Assembly (NCBI GenBank): GCA_947501315.1
Contig: CANMXH010000009.1
Coordinates: 1 to 21,891 of the forward strand
Length of the DNA: 21,891 nucleotides
From: Caulobacteraceae bacterium
GTDB taxonomy: Bacteria > Pseudomonadota > Alphaproteobacteria > Caulobacterales > Caulobacteraceae
Direction of reading: 5' to 3'
The position numbers and the translations under genes are program-made. Under the pieces are notes generated by a model, which was not told where the DNA came from, ran no database searches, and saw nothing but the letters and a program-made list of their open reading frames with translations. This document shows positions 6,722 through 19,328 of this stretch, piece after piece. The first letter of the stretch is position 1. The number at the start of each line of letters is the position of its first letter.

Positions 6722-7673
6722 ACACATCTGGATCAATGGCGAACTGACGCCCTGGGCCGATGCGAGAATCCATGTGATGAGCCACGCGCTCCACTACGGC
6801 ACCTCGGTGTTCGAGGGCATCCGCGTCTATGACACGCCGGACGGACCGCGCGGATTTCGCCTGACCGACCATGTCCGTCGGCTGTTCGACAGCGCCCGCA
6901 TGTACCATTTCCAGCTGCCCTGGACCGAGCCCGAACTGGTCGAGGCGTGCAGGGCGACGGTGCGGGCGACGGGTCTGCGCAGCGCGTACATCCGACCGAT
7001 CGCCTTCCTGGGCGAGTGCGGCATGGGGGTGACGCCCCGGCCCGGGGACATGAACATCGACGTCGCCATCGCCGCATTTCCCTGGGGGGCCTACCTGGGC
7101 GAGGAGGCGCTGGAGAAGGGCGTCGACGCCTGCGTCGCCAGTTGGTCGCGGATCGCCCCGAACACGGTTCCCTCGGGGGCCAAGGCGGGCGGCAACTATC
7201 TGTCGAGCTATCTGATCGGGCGCGAGGCGCGGGTCGGCGGCTTTGGTGAGGGCATCGCCCTGGGCACCGACGGTCGCCTCTCCGAGGGCGCGGGTGAGAA
7301 CCTGTTCCTGATCAAGGATGGCGAGATCATCACCCCGCCGGCCGCCGCCTCGATCCTGATGGGGATCACGCGGGACAGCGTGCTGAAGCTGGCGAGGGGT
7401 CTGGGCTATGAGACCCGCGAGCAGGTGCTGCCGCGCGAGGCCCTGTATGTCGCCGACGAGATCTTCATGACCGGCACAGCGGCCGAGATCACGCCGGTGC
7501 GGTCGGTCGACGGCATTGCCACGCGGTGCGCCGGTCCGGGGCCGGTCACCCAGGCGGTCAATGCGGCCTTCCGCGGCCTGTTCGACGGGTCCACGCCCGA
7601 TCGGTTCGGCTGGCTGGAATCCATTGCTGCGCCCGCGACGGCCACCTCCGCCCGCGAGGTCGAACATGCCTGA
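6705..7673 (+). CDS. ilvE: Branched-chain amino acid aminotransferase (fold-type IV, PLP)
   Basis: This enzyme transfers the amino group from glutamate to the 2-oxo acids of Val, Leu and Ile in the last step. The 322-residue protein closely resembles E. coli IlvE in wording: HVMSHALHYGTSVFEGIR, SAYIRPIAFLG, AAFPWGAYLG, the PLP lysine Lys160 in AKAGGNYLSSYL, SEGAGENLFLIKDG and GTAAEITPVRSVDGI. The start is ATG 6705 with GAGGAA 7 nt upstream. A TTG at 6690 in the same frame has no comparable site. The gene overlaps the end of leuA by 17 nt and the start of leuC by 8 nt, so translation is probably coupled. Its glutamate supply may come from GltBD encoded in the same window. Confidence 0.95.
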   Translation: MRPLAEHIWINGELTPWADARIHVMSHALHYGTSVFEGIRVYDTPDGPRGFRLTDHVRRLFDSARMYHFQLPWTEPELVEACRATVRATGLRSAYIRPIAFLGECGMGVTPRPGDMNIDVAIAAFPWGAYLGEEALEKGVDACVASWSRIAPNTVPSGAKAGGNYLSSYLIGREARVGGFGEGIALGTDGRLSEGAGENLFLIKDGEIITPPAAASILMGITRDSVLKLARGLGYETREQVLPREALYVADEIFMTGTAAEITPVRSVDGIATRCAGPGPVTQAVNAAFRGLFDGSTPDRFGWLESIAAPATATSAREVEHA

Positions 7674-9078
7674 GACCCTGTTCGACAAGGTCTGGAACCG
7701 GCACGTGGTCACACCCGAGACGATCGACACGCCGGGTGTCCTCTACGTCGATCTGCATCTGGTCCATGAAGTGACCAGCCCGCAGGCCTTCAGCGAGATC
7801 GAGTCCCGCAGCCTGACCGTACGCCGGCCAGACCGCACCTTCGCCACGCTGGACCACTCCACCCCGACCCTGCCCGTCGGTGTCGATGGCGAGCGGCCGT
7901 ATGTCACATGGGCTGCGCGCTCGCAGGTCGAGCGGCTGGAAGCCAACTGCGCGCGCCACGGCATCCGGCTGGCCGGCTGGGACAGCGAGGACCGCGGCGT
8001 CGTCCACGTTATAGGCCCGGAGCTGGGCCTGACGCAGCCGGGCATGACGGTCGTCTGCGGCGACAGCCATACGGCGACGCACGGGGCCTTCGGGGCGCTG
8101 GCCTTCGGCATAGGCACCTCCGAGGTCGGCCATGTTCTGGCGACCCAGTGTCTGTTGCAAAGGAAGCCGAAGGCGATGCGGGTGACGGTGACCGGGCGGC
8201 TGCAACCCGGTGTCTGCGGCAAGGATGTGGCCCTGGCCATCATCGCTCGCCTCGGCTTCGGCGGCGGCACGGGTTACGTCATTGAATACGCTGGCGAGGC
8301 CATCCGCTCGCTGGACATGGAGGGCCGGATGACGGTCTGCAACATGTCGATCGAGGCGGGGGCCCGGGCCGGCATGATCGCGCCTGACCCGGTGACCGTG
8401 GCCTGGCTGCAGGACCGCCGCTTTGCTCCGCCCGGAGAGCGTTTCGAACGGGCTGCCGCCGACTGGCTGACTCTCCGGAGCGATCCCGGCGCGGTATTCG
8501 ACAGCGAGATCGAGATCGATGGAAGTGCGATCCGGCCGATGGCGACTTGGGGCACCACCCCGGACGCAGGGTCGCCCGTCGGCACGCCCGTGCCCGAACC
8601 CCGCGATGCCACGGGCCAGAGGGCACTGGCCTACATGGGCTTTACGGCCGGCGAGCCGACCACCGGACATCCCGTCGACGTCGTTTTCGTAGGCTCCTGC
8701 ACAAACGGGCGGCTGCCCGACCTGCGCGCGGCCGCCGATGTGCTGCGCGGGCGAAAGGTCAGCTCCGGTGTCCGCATGCTGGTGGTGCCGGGATCGGAGG
8801 CGGTCCGTCGCGACGCCGAGGTAGAAGGTCTCGATCGGGTGTTCATCGACGCCGGCGCCGAATGGCGTCTGCCCGGCTGCTCCATGTGCATCGCCATGAA
8901 CGGCGATTTCGTGGGGCCCGGCCAGCTCGCCGTCTCGACCTCAAACCGCAATTTCGAAGGTCGGCAGGGCAAGGGCGCTCGCACTATCCTGGCAAGCCCC
9001 GCCACCGCCGCTGCCAGCGCGGTCGCCGGAGTCCTCACGGATCCGCGCGTCTATCTGAGGGAGACGACTCATGCCTGA
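7666..9078 (+). CDS. leuC: 3-isopropylmalate dehydratase, large subunit
   Basis: With LeuD this subunit isomerises 2-isopropylmalate to 3-isopropylmalate (aconitase superfamily). The 470-residue product has the 4Fe-4S cysteines in their usual places: Cys345 (VGSCTNGR), Cys405 and Cys408 (PGCSMCIAMN). It also has VVCGDSHTATHGAFGALAFGIGTSEV and EGRQGKGARTILASP near the C-terminus. The start ATG 7666 has GAGGT 5 nt upstream and gives the standard opening PETLFDKVWNRHVV. It lies in an ATGCCTGA overlap with ilvE, and the same eight bases recur at the leuC/leuD junction. An upstream in-frame extension to 7516 is within ilvE and is not used. Confidence 0.96.
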   Translation: MPETLFDKVWNRHVVTPETIDTPGVLYVDLHLVHEVTSPQAFSEIESRSLTVRRPDRTFATLDHSTPTLPVGVDGERPYVTWAARSQVERLEANCARHGIRLAGWDSEDRGVVHVIGPELGLTQPGMTVVCGDSHTATHGAFGALAFGIGTSEVGHVLATQCLLQRKPKAMRVTVTGRLQPGVCGKDVALAIIARLGFGGGTGYVIEYAGEAIRSLDMEGRMTVCNMSIEAGARAGMIAPDPVTVAWLQDRRFAPPGERFERAAADWLTLRSDPGAVFDSEIEIDGSAIRPMATWGTTPDAGSPVGTPVPEPRDATGQRALAYMGFTAGEPTTGHPVDVVFVGSCTNGRLPDLRAAADVLRGRKVSSGVRMLVVPGSEAVRRDAEVEGLDRVFIDAGAEWRLPGCSMCIAMNGDFVGPGQLAVSTSNRNFEGRQGKGARTILASPATAAASAVAGVLTDPRVYLRETTHA

Positions 9079-9661
9079 ACCCTTACAGGTCCTCACCTCC
9101 CGATGCTTGGTGCTCAGCCAGGCCAATATCGACACCGACCAGATCATTCCCGCCCGCTTCCTGACCACCACCTCGCGTGAGGGGCTGGGCAGGGCCGCCT
9201 TTCATGACTGGCGTTACGAGACCGACGGCTCACCCAAACCCGAGGCAGTGCTGAACTGCATCGACCCGCTCGAGCGCCGCATCCTGCTGGCCGGGCCAAA
9301 TTTCGCATGTGGCTCATCGCGCGAACATGCCACCTGGGCCCTGGTCGACTACGGCTTCCGGGCGGTGATCTCGACCTCGATCGCCGATATCTTCACCTCC
9401 AACGCCCTGAAGACCGGCCTGCTGCCGATCGAGGTCGACCAGGCCACCTGGGACGATCTCGCCGCCTTCCCCGACCAGCCGGTGACCGTCGACCTCGAGG
9501 CCGGGGAGATCCGAAGGGGCAATGCCGCCCCGACGCCCTTCACCGTCGAGCCGTTCGCCCGCCGCTGCCTGCTCGACGGCGTCGACACCCTCGGCTGGCT
9601 GCAAGCCCGACTGCCCGACATCGCGGCCTTTGAAGCCGCCCATGAAATGGAATCCGCCTGA
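9071..9661 (+). CDS. leuD: 3-isopropylmalate dehydratase, small subunit
   Basis: This swivel-domain subunit completes the LeuCD isomerase. The 196 residues agree with the usual LeuD length of about 200. The family landmarks are NIDTDQIIPARFL near the N-terminus, SREGLGRAAFHDWRY, NFACGSSREHATWALVDYGFRAVISTSIADIF and NALKTGLLPI. A purine-rich GAGGGAGA lies upstream, and the ATG is inside the end of leuC in an 8-nt overlap. The stop overlaps the leuB start by 1 nt (TGATG). Confidence 0.96.
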   Translation: MPEPLQVLTSRCLVLSQANIDTDQIIPARFLTTTSREGLGRAAFHDWRYETDGSPKPEAVLNCIDPLERRILLAGPNFACGSSREHATWALVDYGFRAVISTSIADIFTSNALKTGLLPIEVDQATWDDLAAFPDQPVTVDLEAGEIRRGNAAPTPFTVEPFARRCLLDGVDTLGWLQARLPDIAAFEAAHEMESA

Positions 9662-10761
9662 TGCCAGCTCCCCGCACCTTCGATATCGTCATCCTGCCAG
9701 GGGACGGCGTCGGTCCCGAAGTGTCCGCCGCAGCCCGGGCCACGCTGGAGGTCATCGGCGACTTCTTTCAGCACAACTTCCGGTTCCATGAGCATCTGAT
9801 CGGTGGTGCCGCCATCGACGTGACGGGCGATCCGCTGCCTGCCGGTACGGTCAACGCCTGTCTCGCTGCCGACGCCGTTCTGCTGGGTGCGGTCGGCGGG
9901 CCGAAATGGGATGGCGGCAAACGGCGGCCCGAGGAAGGCCTGCTCGGCCTGCGCAAGGCGATGGGCTTGTTCGCCAACCTGCGGCCCCTGCAGGTTTCGC
10001 CTGTACTGGCGCACCGCTCTCCCCTGAAGCGCGAGATCGTCGAGGGCGTCGACCTGATCGTGTTTCGCGAACTGACCGGCGGCATCTATTTCGGAGAGAA
10101 GACCCGCACCGACGACCGGGCCACGGACCTGTGCGTCTACACCGCGCCCGAGATCGAGCGCATCGCCCGGGCTGCCTTCCGCACCGCCCAGCAGCGTCGC
10201 GGCAAGGTCACCTCGGTCGACAAAGCCAATGTCATGGAGACCAGCCGCCTGTGGCGCGAGGTTGTGACCCGCATCCATGCCGAGGAATTCCCGCGCATCG
10301 AGCTGGAGCATGCGCTCGTCGACTCCATGGCCATGCACCTGATCCGCAAGCCGCGCGAATATGACGTCATCCTGACCGAGAACATGTTCGGCGACATCCT
10401 GTCGGACGAGATCTCGGTGCTGGGTGGCTCCATCGGCCTGCTGCCGTCCGCCTCGCTGGGCGAAAGCGGCCCGGGCCTGTTCGAGCCCATCCACGGCTCG
10501 GCACCCGACATCGCTGGCCAGGACAAGGCTAATCCGGTCGGGACCATCCTGTCGGCCGCCCTGATGTTGCGCCACAGCCTCGGGCTGGAAGACGAGGCCG
10601 CATCGATCGAGGCTGCCGTGGCTGCGGTGCTCTCGGCAGGTGCCGTGACCGAAGACCTCGGAGGATCGCTGGGCACGCGGGCCGCCGCGAATGCAGTGAT
10701 CGACGCCCTGCGCGCCATCCACTGGGCCGCGGCGCACCGCGTCCAGATGCACTGGGCTTGA
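9661..10761 (+). CDS. leuB: 3-isopropylmalate dehydrogenase
   Basis: This enzyme oxidises and decarboxylates 3-isopropylmalate to 2-oxoisocaproate with NAD+. The 366-residue product has LPGDGVGPEV at the start, RELTGGIYFGE with Tyr143, Lys188 (SVDKANVM), the metal aspartates Asp221, Asp245 and Asp249 (spacing 24 and 4, as in the family), the signature from NMFGDILSDE to LLPSASLG, and HGSAPDIAGQ. It is the last gene of the operon. No T-tailed terminator follows directly; the extragenic repeat about 40 nt downstream has hairpins that could end transcription or protect the 3' end. A long antisense frame (9349-11061) covers most of the gene and is rejected as a shadow. Confidence 0.96.
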   Translation: MPAPRTFDIVILPGDGVGPEVSAAARATLEVIGDFFQHNFRFHEHLIGGAAIDVTGDPLPAGTVNACLAADAVLLGAVGGPKWDGGKRRPEEGLLGLRKAMGLFANLRPLQVSPVLAHRSPLKREIVEGVDLIVFRELTGGIYFGEKTRTDDRATDLCVYTAPEIERIARAAFRTAQQRRGKVTSVDKANVMETSRLWREVVTRIHAEEFPRIELEHALVDSMAMHLIRKPREYDVILTENMFGDILSDEISVLGGSIGLLPSASLGESGPGLFEPIHGSAPDIAGQDKANPVGTILSAALMLRHSLGLEDEAASIEAAVAAVLSAGAVTEDLGGSLGTRAAANAVIDALRAIHWAAAHRVQMHWA

Positions 10762-10800
10762 GCCGGGACGGGCACCAATGCGTTGCCGCAGGCGCGCTAA

Positions 10801-10980
10801 GTGGAGACGAGTACGCATTGGACTGACAGCACCGCCACGCACTTCCTCGATAACCGCCGGGTCCCTGTAACCCGGGAAAAACCCCGACATTAGCGCGACT
10901 TTGCCGAACCCGGTGACAGACGGGCTGTCTATGAACGAGTCACGCGCCAAGCCCAACGCCCCTGGATTGCTGCGACCGCG
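10801..10980. repeat. Extragenic repeat copy B
   Basis: This copy aligns with 19421-19615. Identical runs are 30 nt (10843-10872 with 19462-19491) and 20 nt (10894-10913 with 19514-19533), plus GACAG-CGGGCTGTCT (10915-10930 with 19535-19550) and a more distant ccctggattg. Two small hairpins are present: CCGGGT with ACCCGG around 10857-10875, and GACAG with CTGTC (10915-10929). On the minus strand the core can be translated (...GFGKVALMSGFFPGYRDPAVIEE...), but copy C has a one-base length change in that frame, so a coding role is doubtful. Confidence 0.7.
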
Positions 10981-11101
10981 AACAGCCGCCACAGGACGAA
11001 TTTCGACAAAAAACGTTTCTGATTGGCCATAAATTGCGATAATCGCGCCATTTTCTGCCATTTCGGCGATATTGTTCTATCTTTTTCCGAACCCCCCTTG
11101 T
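10981..11101. other. Intergenic A/T-enriched stretch before amtB
   Basis: The region between repeat B and the amtB inverted repeat is clearly richer in A/T than its surroundings (about 11000-11100), which fits a regulatory region. I see no convincing gene. A 67-residue minus-strand frame (10929-11132) has no clear support and lies across the operator. Confidence 0.4.
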
Positions 11102-11143
11102 GCGTTTCGCATTTGCGGTAAACATTTCGCAAATGCGTAATGC
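11102..11143. promoter_or_regulatory. Long inverted repeat upstream of amtB, probable operator
   Basis: The arms CGCATTTGCG (11108-11117) and CGCAAATGCG (11128-11137) are perfect 10-bp inverted repeats around a 10-bp centre. Extended to 16-bp arms (11102-11117 and 11128-11143) they match at 14 positions. The centre is about 39 nt before the amtB start. A weak sigma70-like pair, TTGCGG (11113-11118) and CGTAAT (11136-11141) with 17-bp spacing, overlaps it, as does a poor GG-N10-GC sigma54-like match (11117-11130). A dimeric regulator site or a leader RNA hairpin are both possible. Confidence 0.55.
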
Positions 11144-11161
11144 GATCTTTGGGGGATCAAA

Positions 11162-12505
11162 ATGTCACGACTTCGCATCGGGCTCGGTGGAGCCCTCGCT
11201 CTCTGGCTTTGCGCTGTAGCCGGAACAGCCTCGGCGCAGCCGGTGCTTCTGGCGCACCAAGTGCCGCTGGCCCTCGACGGGGCGGCTACGGGCTGGATCC
11301 TGACCTCTACCGCTCTGGTCCTGCTGATGACCTTGCCGGGGCTGGCCCTGTTCTACGGAGGCATGGTTCGCCGCAAGAACGTCATCGCTACCATCACCCA
11401 ATCGCTGGGGGTGGCCTCCGTGGTTACCCTGGCCTGGTTCATAGCGGGCTACGGCCTGTCCTTCGGGGTCGGCCAGCCGGTCGGCGGCTATTCAGGCGAT
11501 GAGGTGCAAAGCTATATCGGCTCGTTCCAGGCCCTGTTCCTGAACGGCGTGACGCCGACGACGGCGCACAGCCTGGCACCAGGCCTGCCGGAATACCTCT
11601 GGATCGCCTACCAGCTGACCTTCGCCATCATCACTCCGGCCCTGATCGCCGGGGCCTTCGCCGAGCGGATCAAATACTCGGGGCTGCTGCTGTTCACCGG
11701 TCTTTGGACACTGCTGGTCTATGCACCGATCTGTCACTGGGTCTGGGGCGGGGGCTTCCTCGGCGCAGCGGGCGTTCTGGATTTCGCCGGTGGCGCGGTC
11801 GTGCATGTCAATGCGGGTGTGGCTGGTCTGGTCTGCGCCATCTTCCTCGGCGCGCGGAAGGGATACGGCAAGGAGAGTATCGTCGCCCATAATCCGGTCA
11901 TGACCATGATCGGCGCTTCGCTGCTACTGGTCGGCTGGATCGGGTTCAATGCCGGCTCAGCCTGGACAGCGGACTCGATCGCATCCCTGGCCCTGCTGAA
12001 CACTATCCTCGCCGCCATGGCCGGCTCGCTGACATGGAAGTTCGTCGAGATCATGGAGAAGCGGAAGCCCTCGCTGATCGGCGTGCTGTCGGGCCTTATC
12101 AGTGGTCTGGTGGCGATCACCCCGGCCGCCGGTCTGGTCGATCCCAAGGGCGCGGTCATCATCGGCCTGGCCTCGGGTCCGGTCTGCTACGCGGCCTCGG
12201 TCTGGATCAAGAAACTGCTGCGTTACGACGACAGCCTGGACGCCTTCGGCATTCACGGCGCGGGCGGCATTCTCGGAGCCGTCCTGACCGGCGTGTTCGC
12301 CTCCACTGCCGTCAATGGCGTCGCCGAGGGAGCGACGGTCGCCAAACAGATCTGGGGACTGGGCGTCACCATCGGCTGGAGTGCTGTCGTGACCTTCCTG
12401 ATCCTGATCGTGTGCAAGTTCACGACCGGCCTGCGCGTCACCGAGGCGCAGGAAGACGAGGGCCTGGACGGCCACCTGCATGGCGAGGTGATGGAAGGCG
12501 TCTGA
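11162..12505 (+). CDS. amtB: Ammonium transporter (Amt/MEP/Rh family)
   Basis: This inner-membrane trimeric channel takes up ammonium. The 447-residue protein starts with a cleavable-looking signal (RLRIGLGGALALWLCAVAGTASAQ), as in other bacterial AmtB, followed by about eleven hydrophobic segments. The pore twin histidines are His215 (GGAVVHVNAGVAG) and His365 (FGIHGAGGILGAVLTGVFA), 150 residues apart as in E. coli AmtB. FYGGMVRRKNV, ITPALIAGAFAERIKYS and HWVWGGGFL are also typical. GGGGGAT 5 nt upstream sets the start. There is no glnK gene on either side, although glnK-amtB pairing is common; the PII regulator must be elsewhere. Confidence 0.95.
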   Translation: MSRLRIGLGGALALWLCAVAGTASAQPVLLAHQVPLALDGAATGWILTSTALVLLMTLPGLALFYGGMVRRKNVIATITQSLGVASVVTLAWFIAGYGLSFGVGQPVGGYSGDEVQSYIGSFQALFLNGVTPTTAHSLAPGLPEYLWIAYQLTFAIITPALIAGAFAERIKYSGLLLFTGLWTLLVYAPICHWVWGGGFLGAAGVLDFAGGAVVHVNAGVAGLVCAIFLGARKGYGKESIVAHNPVMTMIGASLLLVGWIGFNAGSAWTADSIASLALLNTILAAMAGSLTWKFVEIMEKRKPSLIGVLSGLISGLVAITPAAGLVDPKGAVIIGLASGPVCYAASVWIKKLLRYDDSLDAFGIHGAGGILGAVLTGVFASTAVNGVAEGATVAKQIWGLGVTIGWSAVVTFLILIVCKFTTGLRVTEAQEDEGLDGHLHGEVMEGV

Positions 12506-12518
12506 CCTCTATCCACCA

Positions 12519-12546
12519 GCGGCGCTGAGCCTCCCCTCCGCGCCGC
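12519..12546 (+). other. Intergenic hairpin between amtB and the porin-like gene
   Basis: GCGGCGC (12519-12525) and GCGCCGC (12540-12546) form a perfect 7-bp stem with a 14-nt loop, 13 nt after the amtB stop. There is no T-run, so it is not a standard terminator. It could set the transcript ratio between amtB and the next gene or stabilise the mRNA end. Confidence 0.4.
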
Positions 12547-12595
12547 CACCACCCAAACCGACCTTCAAAACCATAGATCACAAGGGGATACGACG

Positions 12596-13273
12596 ATGAA
12601 AACCGCCTTTGCCTGCGCGGCCGCCATGGCAGTGCTTCTGACCGCCTCGGCCGCCTCGGCCCAGGAAACGCCCGAGATCGCCTGGAATGTCGGCGTGACC
12701 AGCGACTATGTTTTCCGTGGCTACAGCCAGACAGGTGAAGACCCGGCCATCTTCGGCGGTGTGGACCTTACCATCGGCAGCTTCTACGCCGGTGCCTGGG
12801 CCTCGAACGTCGACTTCGGCGATGACACTGACGCCGAGTTCGACATCTACGGCGGCTATCGCACCGAGGTATCCGGCTTCGCCGTCGATGTCGGCGTCGT
12901 CGGCTATCTCTATGTCTCCCAGCCGACCGGAGCGGACTATGACTACGCCGAGTTCAAGGCGGCGGCGTCGCGCGCCTTCGGCCCGGTGACCCTCGGGGCC
13001 GCCGTCTACTGGTCGCCCGACTTCTTCGGGGCCGACGAGGCGACGACCTATGTCGAGGCCAATGCTGCGTTCTCGCCAGCGGCTCAATGGACCGTGTCAG
13101 GGGCGGTCGGCCATCAGTCGCTGGACGTCAACGCCGACTACGCCACCTGGAACGCCGGCGTGGTCTATGCCTTAAGCGACATTGTTGCGGTCGACGTCCG
13201 CTATCACGACACCGACGTGACCGGACCGCTGTCCGACGATCGGGTGATTGGAACGCTCAAATTCCTGTTCTGA
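12596..13273 (+). CDS. TorF-family putative porin / outer-membrane beta-barrel protein
   Basis: The 225-residue product has a signal peptide (KTAFACAAAMAVLLTASAASAQ, with an AxA cleavage site) and a mature part of alternating short beta strands. It opens with WNVGVTSDYVFRGYSQTGEDPAIFGGVDL and ends in KFLF, a C-terminal Phe typical of outer-membrane barrels. SDYVFRG-SQ near the start is characteristic of the TorF/TIGR02001 family, which is often encoded next to amtB or glnK in Proteobacteria. A link with ammonium or nitrogen-compound entry is suggested by context only. AAGGGGA 7-8 nt upstream supports the ATG. It probably shares a transcript with amtB (90-bp gap). Confidence 0.85.
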   Translation: MKTAFACAAAMAVLLTASAASAQETPEIAWNVGVTSDYVFRGYSQTGEDPAIFGGVDLTIGSFYAGAWASNVDFGDDTDAEFDIYGGYRTEVSGFAVDVGVVGYLYVSQPTGADYDYAEFKAAASRAFGPVTLGAAVYWSPDFFGADEATTYVEANAAFSPAAQWTVSGAVGHQSLDVNADYATWNAGVVYALSDIVAVDVRYHDTDVTGPLSDDRVIGTLKFLF

Positions 13274-13378
13274 CATCTGCGCCGCACAAAACGAATCGGT
13301 CGGATGTTGCAGTGATGTGCGTTTGACCGGTTCAGTTTTGCGTTATGAGTGGCCTAACGTGCATGGACTGCAAGGAAG

Positions 13379-13407
13379 TTGCCGTTACCAACCCCAACCG
13401 CTAAGCT
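13379..13407 (+). promoter_or_regulatory. Weak promoter candidate for gltDB
   Basis: TTGCCG (13379-13384) and, after 17 nt, TAAGCT (13402-13407) could form a sigma70-type promoter. The -10 box matches the consensus at only 3 positions but begins GCTAA when read with the preceding bases. It lies in the 158-bp gap after the porin-like gene and about 25 nt before the gltD start. Confidence 0.25.
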
Positions 13408-13431
13408 TTGTGCAATAGCGAAAGGCTCGAA

Positions 13432-14861
13432 GTGGCGTCGTTGAACCAGGCATTCGTGATCACCCCGAGGACGGGACCGGCCAAGACGCCGGCGGCCGAC
13501 CGCGTGCGCGATTTCTCGGAGATCTACGCCGACTTCAGCCCTGTGGCTGGGGCCGGTCAGTCGAGCCGCTGCGCCCAGTGCGGCGTGCCCTTCTGTCAGA
13601 CCGGATGCCCTCTGCAGAACAACATCCCCGACTGGCTGCGGCTCGCTGCGGAAGGCCGCGCCGAGGAGGCCTGGCGCCAGTCGGAAGCGACGTCGACCAT
13701 GCCCGAAATCTGCGGCCGAATTTGTCCCCAGGACCGGCTTTGCGAGGGCGCCTGCACGCTCGAGCAATCGGGATGGGAGACGGTCACCATCGGCTCGGTC
13801 GAACGCTGGCTGGGCGACATGGCGTTCGAAAACGGCTGGGTCGAACCGATCCGCCCGCGGGTCGAGCGGTGCCAGTCCGTGGGCATCATCGGCGCAGGGC
13901 CTGCGGGGATGGCGGCGGCGGACCGGCTGAGGTCTGCCGGCTATGCAGTGACGATCTATGACCGGCACGACCGGGCCGGCGGTTTGCTGATGTACGGCAT
14001 CCCCGGATTCAAGCTCGAGAAACACGTCGTCCAGCGGCGTCTCGACCGGCTGGCCGAGGGCGGCGTGACCTTCCGGCACGGCGTGGACGTCGGAGGCGAC
14101 CTGCCGTTTGCTGAGGTGCGGGCAGCGCATGACGCGGTGCTGGTGGCAACCGGGGTCTATCAGGCGCGGCGGTTGACTGCGCCGGGGTGCGGCTCGACCG
14201 GTGTGATAGCGGCGCTCGACTATCTGATCGCCTCGAACCGCAAGGGCCTGGGCGATCCCGTCCCGGCCTTCGACAGCGGCGCGCTGGACGCGGCGGGCAA
14301 ACGGGTGGTGGTGATCGGCGGCGGTGATACGGCGATGGACTGCGTGCGCACGGCGGTGCGGCAGGGCGCGACCTCAGTGACCTGCCTCTATCGCCGCGAC
14401 CGGGACAATATGCCGGGCAGCGTCCGCGAGGTCGCCAACGCCGAGGAAGAAGGCGTGGTCTTCGGATGGCTGGCCGCGCCCCGCGCCGTGCTGGGCGAGG
14501 CCGACCGGGTGACCGGGGTGCGTGGTCAGAGGATGGCCCTGGCGGATCAGTCGCCGGACGGCCGCTGGAGCGTCGTGCCGGTTCCGGGCGGGGAGTTCGA
14601 CCTGGCCGCCGATCTGGTCATCGAGGCCCTCGGCTTCGAACCCGAGGACATGCCCGGCCTGTTCGCCGAGCCCGATCTGGCCCTGACCGAATGGCGGACG
14701 ATCCGTACAGCGGGGCATACGAAGGCGACGACGCTGGAAGGCGTGTTCGCCGCCGGCGACATCGTTCGCGGGGCGTCGCTGGTGGTCTGGGCGGTGCGGG
14801 ACGGACAGGACGCGGCGGCCGAGATCGACGCATGGCTGTCCAGCCGCCAGATGGCGGCGGC

Positions 14862-14865
<4 letters not shown>
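13432..14865 (+). CDS. gltD: Glutamate synthase (NADPH), small/beta subunit
   Basis: This subunit feeds electrons from NADPH through FAD and 4Fe-4S clusters to GltB. The 477 residues match the usual size (about 470-480). The N-terminal cluster domain has Cys47, 50, 55, 59 (CAQCGVPFCQTGC) and Cys94, 98, 104, 108 (CGRICPQDRLCEGAC). The FAD motif GAGPAG is at 154-159 with ERWLGDMAFENGW just before, and the NADPH motif GGGDTAMDC starts at 296. A C-terminal EGVFAAGDIVRG motif closes the second nucleotide fold. The start is uncertain. GTG 13432 has AAAGG 6 nt upstream and is preferred over TTG 13441 or the extended TTG 13408. Its TGA overlaps the gltB ATG. The gltD-gltB order is the reverse of E. 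coli gltBD. Confidence 0.93.

Positions 14866-19328
<4,463 letters not shown>

Noticed and set aside
11025..11040. Sigma54-like TTGGCC...TTGC upstream of amtB
   Set aside because: The GG to GC spacing is 9 instead of the required 10, so it does not fit a -24/-12 promoter.
9349..11061. 570-residue minus-strand open frame opposite leuB and the following gap
   Set aside because: It runs antisense to the well-supported leuB and leuD genes and has Arg/Gly/Ala/Asp-rich composition typical of GC-rich shadow frames. Only its first part, in the intergenic repeat, is interesting, and that is treated under the repeat.
10929..11132. 67-residue minus-strand frame in the amtB upstream region
   Set aside because: It overlaps the putative operator and repeat B. 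It has no recognisable family and no good start context.
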